64,000 nt of DNA from a virus. Of this stretch, positions 33,943-41,501 are shown in pieces. The notes beneath the pieces are model-generated. The model was not told where the DNA came from, did not search any database, and worked only from the letters and a program-made list of their open reading frames with translations. Each line of letters starts with the position of its first letter. Position 1 is the stretch's first letter. Position numbers and translations under genes: made by a program. The stretch lies in IMG/VR virus record IMGVR_UViG_3300029267_004179, positions 40,020 through 104,019 of that record. One strand, given 5' to 3'.

Positions 33943-34860
33943 ATGAAGAGAATCAGAAGAACTCAGGTGATGGAGAAGTTTGATCTTTTTGAAAGAGGGG
34001 TGCTTATTACCTTGGACACGAGATGTTGGGGAGCATCAGCCAAGGTGGATGACCTGACGATGAAAGGCCTTTTGAAGGAAGATAAGGCTATGTTAGCTGA
34101 TGAGATAGTTGCAGTTCAATCTCTTGTGCCTGACAAGTCAAAGCTTGCTTACATATGGCATGTCCGTGACGAGGCAAGGCGATTTGCCCAAACCAATTCG
34201 ATGCCTTCAACTATTCGTGGTCACATGTTTATTCCGAAGGATATGATTGAGTATGTTGACCATGGGCTGGCTGACCGGGAAAGAAGATTCTGGATGGGTG
34301 TGGATGAATTTCTGTTGGAATATGAAGGGCTGAGACTGAAGAAGCAAATTGAAAGCCCAGACTTGTATGATCAGTCAAAATATCCTGATGCAAATAGGAT
34401 GCGACAGCGGTTCAAGTTCAGATGGACATTCCGGATGTTTGATGTGCCAAGTTCTGAAACAGGGTTATTATCGCCGGAAATGTACAAGGCTGAAGTCAAA
34501 AAATTCAAGCAGGATATGGTTGATGCCAGAGACAGTATCATTTCCATAATCTCAAAAGAGTTTTTGGAAAGGATTGATTCTTTGAGGAAGCAGTGCAGCG
34601 GTGATAAGATTAGCACAGCAACTGTTGACGGGCTGAATAATTTTCTTGAAAAGTTTGATAATGTTTGGGGCGGATTCTTTGCTCATAAGCAGCTCAAGAG
34701 CATGATCAAGGATGTTAAAGCATACATGGCCGGAACAGAAGCAGATATGCTCCGGTATGATGAATCATTCAGGTCAATGGTTGGGAAGAAAATGGCTGAA
34801 GTTGGGAAGGACTTCAAAGCTGCCGGTGGTGCCCGTATCGGCAGAAAGCTGGACATATGA
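33943..34860 (+). CDS. DUF3150 family protein
   Basis: 305 residues from ATG 33943 (TGGAGGGTAAA). Features of DUF3150: GVLITLDTRCWGASAKV near the start, a LVPDKSKL motif, STIRGHMFIPKDMIEYVD, and a long helical remainder. Found in phages and some bacteria with AAA ATPases; exact role unknown. The last four bases overlap the sigma-like gene. Confidence 0.65.
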   Translation: MKRIRRTQVMEKFDLFERGVLITLDTRCWGASAKVDDLTMKGLLKEDKAMLADEIVAVQSLVPDKSKLAYIWHVRDEARRFAQTNSMPSTIRGHMFIPKDMIEYVDHGLADRERRFWMGVDEFLLEYEGLRLKKQIESPDLYDQSKYPDANRMRQRFKFRWTFRMFDVPSSETGLLSPEMYKAEVKKFKQDMVDARDSIISIISKEFLERIDSLRKQCSGDKISTATVDGLNNFLEKFDNVWGGFFAHKQLKSMIKDVKAYMAGTEADMLRYDESFRSMVGKKMAEVGKDFKAAGGARIGRKLDI

Positions 34861-36128
34861 GTGCGATGAAACCAGTTGTTCCTGGATTGGATAGGATGAT
34901 CTATAAGATAGCCCAATTCTGGATCAAATTCATTCCGAACCGGTCCTGTTTAGAGTTTGAGGATTTGGTTCAGGAGTGCTATCTGGAGCATGTTAAGGCA
35001 CAGAAAAGGTTTGACGAGTCAAAAGGGGTTAAATATACCACCTATCTTTATAAGGCTTTGTGGTGGCGGTGTTCAGCTATAGCCAAAACAGAGCTGAAAT
35101 ATAAAAATAGGGAGTTTGACAACCCATTGCCTCAGAAACCTTCTGTGCCTGAGGATGATTATCTTGTTTATGAGGGCATTTGGGCATTATCACTTCTTAG
35201 CAAGTCCTTTGCCGACATGATAATTAACGGTATTCCTGACACGCTTTTTAAACATCTTCGTCAGCATGCTGAGGATATCAAGGAAAGGAATGGCTGGAAG
35301 AATGGGTTTAGGACTTTTAGACTAAATAAGACTATTGTTGAAAGATTTTTTGGAATATCTATCAGCAAACTGAGGCACTGTTACTATAATTATAATAGAG
35401 ATGATTATGAAGTTAACTTTTTAACAATGGAGGGGTTGAAAATGGAAGAAAAAAGATTAAAGGGTTTTGCCAGCGCAGTTGGAATTTCATGGGATGATTC
35501 TGTGGACATGCAAGAACAGATTTTAGATGCCATAGATGATATGGGTGAGAAGGAGTGGAAGGAACTTCCTGAAAACATCCGTGCCTGGTCGAATAAGAAA
35601 AACAAAGAGGCTGCCGCCGCCGCAAAGGCAAGCAAGCCGACAAAAGCCAAGGACAAAGATGAGCTGAAAAAGGCCAAAGACGGCGCCAAGGAAAAGGCTG
35701 AAAAGAAAAAGGCTGTTAAAAAGCAGTCAAAGGAATATCCTACCAGATTTAAAGAGGGCACAAATGGCCATCAAATCACTGCGTTTGTTGAGGAAGCTGG
35801 CAGTGATGGGATCAGCATCACTTCTCTTATCAAGAAATGTGAAAAGGCAAAGGTGAACAGCCCTAATGTTTCAGGAAGGGTGCGGCATGTGATGCGTATG
35901 TGCACAACGATTGAAGTTGATCCACATTGCGGTCTTCTGCGTAAAGATAATGATTTATTCTTTTGGGTTGGCCCGAAGTCTGAAACTGATGCCGAGAAGC
36001 CGGCAAAACCGGCAAAGAAAGAAAAGAAAGAAGAGAAAAAACCGGCAAAGAAAGAAAAGAAAGAAAAGAAAGAAGAGAAAAAACCGGCAAAGAAAGAAAA
36101 GAAAACGAAAAAATTCAAAAAGAAGTAA
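34857..36128 (+). CDS. Sigma-70 region 2-like protein with Lys-rich C-terminal extension
   Basis: 423 residues. Residues ~34-72 (FEDLVQECYLEHVKAQKRFD, then SKGVKYTTYLYKALWWR) match sigma-70 region 2, the core-binding and -10-recognition helices. A region 4-like helix-turn-helix may lie near FFGISISKLRH (~165-175). The rest (residues ~196-423) is a separate-looking module, with a winged-helix-like TNGHQITAFVEEAGSDGISITSLIKK and an H1-like PAKKEKK tail. An internal GGAGGGG site and in-frame ATG at 35442 could give a separate C-terminal product. Candidate phage transcription specificity factor. Confidence 0.6.
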   Translation: MSAMKPVVPGLDRMIYKIAQFWIKFIPNRSCLEFEDLVQECYLEHVKAQKRFDESKGVKYTTYLYKALWWRCSAIAKTELKYKNREFDNPLPQKPSVPEDDYLVYEGIWALSLLSKSFADMIINGIPDTLFKHLRQHAEDIKERNGWKNGFRTFRLNKTIVERFFGISISKLRHCYYNYNRDDYEVNFLTMEGLKMEEKRLKGFASAVGISWDDSVDMQEQILDAIDDMGEKEWKELPENIRAWSNKKNKEAAAAAKASKPTKAKDKDELKKAKDGAKEKAEKKKAVKKQSKEYPTRFKEGTNGHQITAFVEEAGSDGISITSLIKKCEKAKVNSPNVSGRVRHVMRMCTTIEVDPHCGLLRKDNDLFFWVGPKSETDAEKPAKPAKKEKKEEKKPAKKEKKEKKEEKKPAKKEKKTKKFKKK

Positions 36129-36138
36129 CAACTATGTT

Positions 36139-36188
36139 AAGGCCCACCAAGGGGATGAGTTGAGACTCCCTTTGGTGGGCCTTTTTTT
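36139..36188 (+). terminator. Intrinsic terminator
   Basis: AAGGCCCACCAAGGGGA with TCCCTTTGGTGGGCCTT, followed by a T7 run. Closes the 29.6-36.1 kb operon. A-rich bases upstream would give a weaker terminator for minus-strand transcription. Confidence 0.85.
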
Positions 36189-36209
36189 GTGCCATAATTT
36201 CATGTGCTG

Positions 36210-36272
36210 CTTTTAAGGCCTATAAAATTTTTACCCTATATATAGGTATTAGTTTTTTATTTTAGCATCATT
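36210..36272 (-). repeat. Conserved intergenic element, copy E (-)
   Basis: Minus-strand copy with the ACCTATATATA variant identical to copy D. It points back toward the terminator and the end of the sigma-like gene, not to a minus-strand gene, which is odd for a plain mRNA promoter. No AAAGGAAAT ribosome leader follows it. Confidence 0.7.
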
Positions 36273-36354
36273 ATAGGCTTGATCCTGCTTGTTATTTTTA
36301 TAATATAGTTAAGTACAGAATATACACTATACTCATCACACTATGGAGGATGAT

Positions 36355-37386
36355 ATGGATGATAAATATAGCATGAAGAAAATAATTATACTTGGAGCAG
36401 GACTTGCAGGATCAGTTGCATATAATGCTTTGTCTTCGATGGCTCCTGTTGTTTACGAAGCAAAGTCAGAGGATAGGTCTGGGCTAAATGAACATCATGC
36501 TGTGATGAGGTTCAGGAACACAGATATTGGGAAGTATCTTGGGTGTGAGATGGTCCCGGTTTGTGCTACTAAGTCTGTGTTCAGGGATGGACAGCTATTT
36601 GATGTGGCAACTATAGCTGATAACAATGAGTATTCCCTGAAATGTTATGGGTCTTTAGCAGACAGGAGTTTGCATTCGCTTGGAAGGGTTGAAAGGTATA
36701 TAGCTTGTGTAAGGCCTATGTCTGGGCAAATTGTTGTATATGATGCAAAAGTTGAAGAGGTTTTTAAAATAGAAGGAGTGTGCGGCATGATGTTTAGTAG
36801 CCAAGGAGATGTCAACTTGGCAGCATCAGAGAATAGGCTGAGGTATGACATTTGCATTAGCACTTTGCCTTTGCCTGTTATTCTTAGGATATGCGGCATA
36901 AATCATCACATGAAGTTTAAATCGAAACCTATCACTGTCAGAACTTGTTACTTGGATTTTGAATCTTCAGTCCATCAAACTGTATACTTTCCATCTCATG
37001 AATTTCATGCGTATCGTGCTACACTTCAAAACAGCAGATTAATTGTAGAATTTGATGGCAAGCTTGATTCTCCGATAGATTCTTGTGTTGTGGATAAAGA
37101 AACATTGGAGGTAATGAAGATATTTGGCCTTGGTAGTATACAGAGTTGGGGATCAGATACAAAAGTACAGCCGATGGGCAAAATTGTTCCTGTTGATGAT
37201 GATTCCAGAAGGGCAGCAATAATGGAGTTAACAGATATGTACAATATTTATTCTCTTGGTAGGTATGCCACATGGCGTCCATTGAGGGCAGATCACCTTG
37301 TTAATGATATTGCAAAAATCCAAAGGATGATAAATGTATCTGAGAAGAAAAAGAAGTATTATGAAAAGTTATCCGGTAGTCTATAA
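36355..37386 (+). CDS. FAD/NAD-binding oxidoreductase-like protein
   Basis: 343 residues from ATG 36355 (GGAGGATGAT upstream). N-terminal dinucleotide fold IIILGAGLAGSVAYNAL followed by an acidic second-strand end VYEAKSE. The C-terminal YSLGRYATWRPLRADHLV resembles the FAD-contacting end of UDP-galactopyranose mutase/amine-oxidase-like enzymes. Substrate unknown. First gene of a nucleotide-metabolism-like cluster with ThyX and radical SAM enzymes. Confidence 0.6.
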   Translation: MDDKYSMKKIIILGAGLAGSVAYNALSSMAPVVYEAKSEDRSGLNEHHAVMRFRNTDIGKYLGCEMVPVCATKSVFRDGQLFDVATIADNNEYSLKCYGSLADRSLHSLGRVERYIACVRPMSGQIVVYDAKVEEVFKIEGVCGMMFSSQGDVNLAASENRLRYDICISTLPLPVILRICGINHHMKFKSKPITVRTCYLDFESSVHQTVYFPSHEFHAYRATLQNSRLIVEFDGKLDSPIDSCVVDKETLEVMKIFGLGSIQSWGSDTKVQPMGKIVPVDDDSRRAAIMELTDMYNIYSLGRYATWRPLRADHLVNDIAKIQRMINVSEKKKKYYEKLSGSL

Positions 37387-37421
37387 TTAATTAGACAGAT
37401 TAAACTATTAGAGGAGGGAAG

Positions 37422-38198
37422 ATGAAGGTACATCTACTCAATTACACAAATGAGGCAAAGGACTTGCTTATTTTTAGCAAACGCACAAGGCATATGGCAA
37501 ATGCAGACGCACTTGAGAAAGTGAAGAGCATGACAGAAGCTGAGAAGGACAAAGAACTTGATTATGTTTTCAACACAATTGGCAGCAGTTGGGAATTTGT
37601 CTCCTATACTTTTTTGATTGAGGACGTCACCAGGGCGTTTACTCATCAGCTGGTAAGGCATAGGGTTGGGACGGCGTTTGCACAACAGGCAATGAGGGTG
37701 GCAAGGATGGAAGACTTTGGCTATCTTGTGCCTCCTAAGTTTAGTTTAGCTGCTGTTGAGTCTTATTCTAACATTATGAGCAATATTCAGGAAGGATACG
37801 ATGCCCTTCTTGTGGAGTTTGATGCTGATCAGCAAGATGCCAGAGGAGTACTCCCAACAAATATTCATACAAACATTTTGTTCAAGGTCAATTTAAGAGC
37901 TATTGCTGATATTTCTCATATTCGGCTTTGTATTAGAGCACAAGGGGAGTTTCAGAATGTCGCTTTTAGGATGAAAAAGTTGATTGAATCAGTTCATCCT
38001 TGGGCAGGAAGAGTACTTGGCCCTGAGTGTATAGTGAATTGGAGATGTGCTTTCCCGAAGTATAAACAGTGTCCTATTAAGGAGATGCATCTGTGGCTGA
38101 ATGGTCCTGCGGATGAAGAGATTGCTGAAATGAATTTTCAGTGGGAGTCAATTACAGGGTACGACCCTCAGCCAGATATAGTTAAATCATGGGAATAG
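37422..38198 (+). CDS. thyX: Flavin-dependent thymidylate synthase (ThyX)
   Basis: 258 residues. Makes dTMP from dUMP using FADH2, NADPH and methylene-tetrahydrofolate. The ThyX motif appears as RHRVGTAFAQQAMR near residue 79 (family RHRxxSxxxxSxR; the second Ser positions are Thr and Ala-like here). GAGGAGGGAAG precedes ATG. Variation at the motif, together with neighbouring radical SAM and FAD genes, leaves open activity on a modified pyrimidine. Confidence 0.85.
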   Translation: MKVHLLNYTNEAKDLLIFSKRTRHMANADALEKVKSMTEAEKDKELDYVFNTIGSSWEFVSYTFLIEDVTRAFTHQLVRHRVGTAFAQQAMRVARMEDFGYLVPPKFSLAAVESYSNIMSNIQEGYDALLVEFDADQQDARGVLPTNIHTNILFKVNLRAIADISHIRLCIRAQGEFQNVAFRMKKLIESVHPWAGRVLGPECIVNWRCAFPKYKQCPIKEMHLWLNGPADEEIAEMNFQWESITGYDPQPDIVKSWE

Positions 38199-38208
38199 TA
38201 GGTATGAT

Positions 38209-38907
38209 GTGGCAAATCAAAAGTTAAGGCATGAAGAATTGCTCGCAGCACGGCACTCAAGATTTTCAGGGAAGAGTGTTAAAGAGTATATTAATGATCA
38301 GCTGGGTGTTCCTGGCAAATCAAGTTTAATCACTGATGAGTCTTTCGAAGAAGCAAGGGAGCAATGTGCTGGAATTAGGAATGGCACTCTTGTTATGCTT
38401 GATGGGGTTGTTTATACAAGGGAAGAGTATTCTGAAAAAGTAAAGGCAGAAAGAAGGGAAAGAAGGAGAGCAAAAAGAAGAAGGAGAACAGAAAGAAGGA
38501 TGATGACAGATTCCCCTTCTTACAGTGATTCTGGAAGGACGATGGCTGATAAAAGTAATGCACAAGGAAATAGATTGCCTATAGGACATTCTCAATCCAG
38601 GTCTTATATTGAATTTGAAATAGTGTCTATTTTGAGTCAAACAGATAAATCTTATTATGTTATGTTCAATAGGAACACTTCTGCTTATATAGCAAAAAGC
38701 CAATCAATATATGATATGAATAAGCCAAATAGGATCAAGATCAAACCATGGCTTGTTCACAAGGCAGAACTTGTTGTAAGAGCAAGCAAGCAAATAATCA
38801 ACCCTGTGACTGATTCACCTACAGTTGTTGAAAAACATAAGCTTAAACAGGAGCCAAAGGAAAGATGGGAAAAACAGAGAAGATCGAAAAGGAAAATAGA
38901 CATATGA
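38209..38907 (+). CDS. Basic protein, unknown
   Basis: 232 residues from GTG 38209. A strongly Arg-rich middle (AERRERRRAKRRRRTERR) flanked by less ordered parts; C-terminus beta-rich then basic. Probable nucleic-acid binding. The final ATGA overlaps the next gene. Confidence 0.5.
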   Translation: MANQKLRHEELLAARHSRFSGKSVKEYINDQLGVPGKSSLITDESFEEAREQCAGIRNGTLVMLDGVVYTREEYSEKVKAERRERRRAKRRRRTERRMMTDSPSYSDSGRTMADKSNAQGNRLPIGHSQSRSYIEFEIVSILSQTDKSYYVMFNRNTSAYIAKSQSIYDMNKPNRIKIKPWLVHKAELVVRASKQIINPVTDSPTVVEKHKLKQEPKERWEKQRRSKRKIDI

Positions 38908-39254
38908 ACAACCATTTCTTTCAAGGGGATGTAGAAGAGACGGATGCAATGATAAAGAAGATATTTGATGACTCCTTGAGAATGATGCTTGAAAAGAATA
39001 GAAGCCGTGGTGACTGTTGGAGAGGAGTTGGCCTCAAAGGTGCTTTTTTAGAGATTAGAGCTTCATTTATGAGATTGAAGAATCTTGCTTGGTATGGGTC
39101 AGCTCCTGTGTTGCATGGTGATGAAGCTGTGCTTGAGTATAAAAAGGAACTGTTGAATGTTTTGGTTGATTTGCGCTGCTTTGCTGTTCTTGGTGAGATG
39201 TCTGTTCTTACAGACAATTGGGAAGGTGATGATGATATTGATTCTGAACTATGA
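38904..39254 (+). CDS. Small helical protein, possibly nucleotide-modification-associated domain type
   Basis: 116 residues from ATG 38904 (overlap TGA/ATGA). RGDCWRGVGLKGAFLEIRASFMRLKNLAWYG with a later DLRCFAVLGEM resembles the helical DUF1599/Nmad1-type pattern seen in phage nucleotide-modification clusters. Weak, eye-level similarity. Confidence 0.4.
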   Translation: MNNHFFQGDVEETDAMIKKIFDDSLRMMLEKNRSRGDCWRGVGLKGAFLEIRASFMRLKNLAWYGSAPVLHGDEAVLEYKKELLNVLVDLRCFAVLGEMSVLTDNWEGDDDIDSEL

Positions 39255-39272
39255 TTTGAAGGAGTATTCAAT

Positions 39273-40325
39273 ATGGATGACTATCGATCTTATAAAAATG
39301 ACAAGGTTGTCAGGTTTGTTGATTCACTTAAACACAGCTGGAGGATATTTCCACCATCACTTCAGATAGGCATAACTGATTCCTGTTTTAATAAATGCCC
39401 TATGTGTGGGCATTGGAGGAGAAAGAAGAAATACAGCCTTAACACGGAGAGGCTTATTAGGTTTCTTGAAATGGGGAAGAAGTTGGGGCTTGAATCTGTG
39501 GGTTATAGTGGAGGTGATCCACTTGCATATGCCAAAATAAATGATGTTATGAAATGGCATATTGGCAACAATGTGTCTTTCGGCATAGTCACTGCAGGGT
39601 ATGTACCTTACTGTGTTGAATATAGCCTTTTGAGGTGTGCAAGTTGGGTCAGAGTCAGCCTTGATGCTGTTGGTGAAGAAAGGTATAGGAAATTTAGAGG
39701 GTCTGTTGCATTTTCGGATGTTGACAGGTCTATTAATGACATGCTGGATGCCAGGGTAAGGCTTGGTGTTGGAATAACCTTGCATTCAGGCAACTCTGAT
39801 TATGTTGGTGAAGTGCTTGACTATTGCAAATCAAAAGGGATAGAAGAAGTAAGAGTCTGGGTTGTAAGAAGGCATTCAAAGATGGACATGTCTTTTAAAC
39901 AGAGGATGAAGCTTGCTTCAACACTTGCTAAGTATTTGGAAGATGATTACTATTCAATCACAGACACCAACTTTTCTACTACCATCGACACATTGACATC
40001 AGATAATATTGATGTGATAGGCTTTGACCGGTGCTATGCATGTTTGTATCAGCTGTTCATAGATTCTGATGGCAGTATCTATGCTTGCTGTACTGCTGCA
40101 GGAGACACTGAATCTAAAAGCAGAATGGAGCCGTTTTCTAACATATATTTTGATATGCCGATTGTTAGTAGTCTTGGTTGGGAGAGGATTGCAAAGAAGG
40201 TCCGGGCATTTCACTCAAAGGAGTATAGTGATCTTCCTGATGTTTGCAAAGATGAATGTATAGTCAGACATCGCATAGCTAATAACATAGCCATGAAGAG
40301 CTGGCACAGACAGGATTTTCAATAA
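39273..40325 (+). CDS. Radical SAM enzyme with SPASM-like C-terminal cysteines
   Basis: 350 residues. C38-x3-C42-x2-C45 (DSCFNKCPMCGHW) binds the SAM [4Fe-4S] cluster; YSGGDPL is the GGE-like SAM motif. C-terminal Cys set (CYACLYQLFIDSDGSIYACC, VCKDEC) suggests an auxiliary cluster as in SPASM/twitch proteins. GAAGGAG site upstream. Radical SAM enzymes are rare in phages; with ThyX and FAD neighbours it may act on a nucleotide or DNA base (inference). Stop overlaps the next start. Confidence 0.8.
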   Translation: MDDYRSYKNDKVVRFVDSLKHSWRIFPPSLQIGITDSCFNKCPMCGHWRRKKKYSLNTERLIRFLEMGKKLGLESVGYSGGDPLAYAKINDVMKWHIGNNVSFGIVTAGYVPYCVEYSLLRCASWVRVSLDAVGEERYRKFRGSVAFSDVDRSINDMLDARVRLGVGITLHSGNSDYVGEVLDYCKSKGIEEVRVWVVRRHSKMDMSFKQRMKLASTLAKYLEDDYYSITDTNFSTTIDTLTSDNIDVIGFDRCYACLYQLFIDSDGSIYACCTAAGDTESKSRMEPFSNIYFDMPIVSSLGWERIAKKVRAFHSKEYSDLPDVCKDECIVRHRIANNIAMKSWHRQDFQ

Positions 40326-41122
40326 TGAATGAAATCTATGATAGCCCTGAAACAGGATTTGTGTCTGCTACAAGATCATTGCTATTATGCAGGAAACAAT
40401 ATGGCTCTATGTATCATTGTAGGCTGACTCCAAACCACAACTATGCGTTTGAAGATGAAATATTTGATAGGAGCTGGGGTGAATATAAGGAGAAGTATAA
40501 AGGTGGTAGGCTCATCAGTTGGGGTAGGTTTTTAATTGAAGCTGTTTTTCCTGATCATTTGTATATTGAAAATGGCAGGTCATTGATCAACTTGATAAAT
40601 GATAAGAGGTTCAATGATGAGCCATCAGCTACAAAGAAGGGTACATTTCATAGTCATATTGGCCGGATGTGCAGGCCAAGGGAAGTGTTTGATGACACTG
40701 AATATGTTGGGTATCTTGATTACACATTGGATAGATGGTCAAGAGGGAATCATAGATCATATCCTCACTTCTTCTTTGACTGTGAGTCGCCTGAATGGAT
40801 GTTTAGGGAGCTTTTTGTGAATCCAAACCAAATAAGGTCTGGAAGAGTTGCAAATAGTTGTACTTCAAATATTGCTTTTAGATGGGATAGTAAATCTGAG
40901 AAAGCATATATATATCAGATTTTGAAGCACACTCAATGGAGTCATCTGTATGGAGATTTTTGCGGAACTGCTTCATTTGCAAGAGCATTTTGTAGTGAGC
41001 TTTCTATACCTATGCCCAGCTGCAATATAGTTATATTTGCAGTGTCTGCAACTATGGACCGCCCAAAACAAGCCAAGATGATTGTACATGATTTTGATGA
41101 AAGGTATTTACAAAATGACTAA
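40325..41122 (+). CDS. Protein of unknown function in radical SAM cluster
   Basis: 265 residues, overlapping the radical SAM stop (TAATG). Conserved-looking patches: RLISWGRFLIEAVFP, IGRMCRPREVF, SHLYGDFCGTASFA, IPMPSCNIVIFAVSATMD. The last two faintly recall the C-terminal half of thymidylate synthase-fold proteins, but catalytic assignments cannot be made. Tight coupling suggests it works with the radical SAM enzyme. Confidence 0.5.
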   Translation: MNEIYDSPETGFVSATRSLLLCRKQYGSMYHCRLTPNHNYAFEDEIFDRSWGEYKEKYKGGRLISWGRFLIEAVFPDHLYIENGRSLINLINDKRFNDEPSATKKGTFHSHIGRMCRPREVFDDTEYVGYLDYTLDRWSRGNHRSYPHFFFDCESPEWMFRELFVNPNQIRSGRVANSCTSNIAFRWDSKSEKAYIYQILKHTQWSHLYGDFCGTASFARAFCSELSIPMPSCNIVIFAVSATMDRPKQAKMIVHDFDERYLQND

Positions 41123-41501
41123 TAATCAGTTTACAGTAGCTGTAGATTTTGATGGCGTTATAAATAATTATAGCCGATATAAAGGCAAAGGTGTATTTGA
41201 AGAGCCTGTGCCTGGAGTTGTTGAAGCATTTAGAACTATGAAGGCTGCAGGTTGGACTATAATAATTAATACAACAAGGTCGGAAACCTGGCTTATTGAG
41301 GAATATTGCAAGAAACATGGAATTTTGTTTGACTACATAAACCATAACCCTGCTAACAATGTGCTACATTTGTCTCCTACAAAAGTCATAGCAGATGTGT
41401 ATGTAGATGACAGGAATGTAAGGTTTGATGGCAATTGGTGTAAGGCTATAGATGAAATAAGGAATTTTAAGCCTTGGTATAGGAGGAAAGATGAGGAATA
41501 A
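41115..41501 (+). CDS. HAD-superfamily phosphatase-like protein
   Basis: 128 residues from ATG 41115 (GAAAGG upstream), overlapping both neighbours. VAVDFDGVINNY carries the DxD nucleophile pair (D11, D13), INTTRS the motif II Thr, and VYVDDRNVRF the C-terminal acidic motif. Small HAD enzymes of this form dephosphorylate nucleotides or nucleic-acid ends. Substrate unknown. Confidence 0.7.
   Translation: MTNNQFTVAVDFDGVINNYSRYKGKGVFEEPVPGVVEAFRTMKAAGWTIIINTTRSETWLIEEYCKKHGILFDYINHNPANNVLHLSPTKVIADVYVDDRNVRFDGNWCKAIDEIRNFKPWYRRKDEE

Noticed and set aside
40325-41122. Thymidylate synthase or dUMP hydroxymethylase
   Set aside because: Only faint similarity; the catalytic Cys context and Arg phosphate-binding motif cannot be placed, so it is left unknown.
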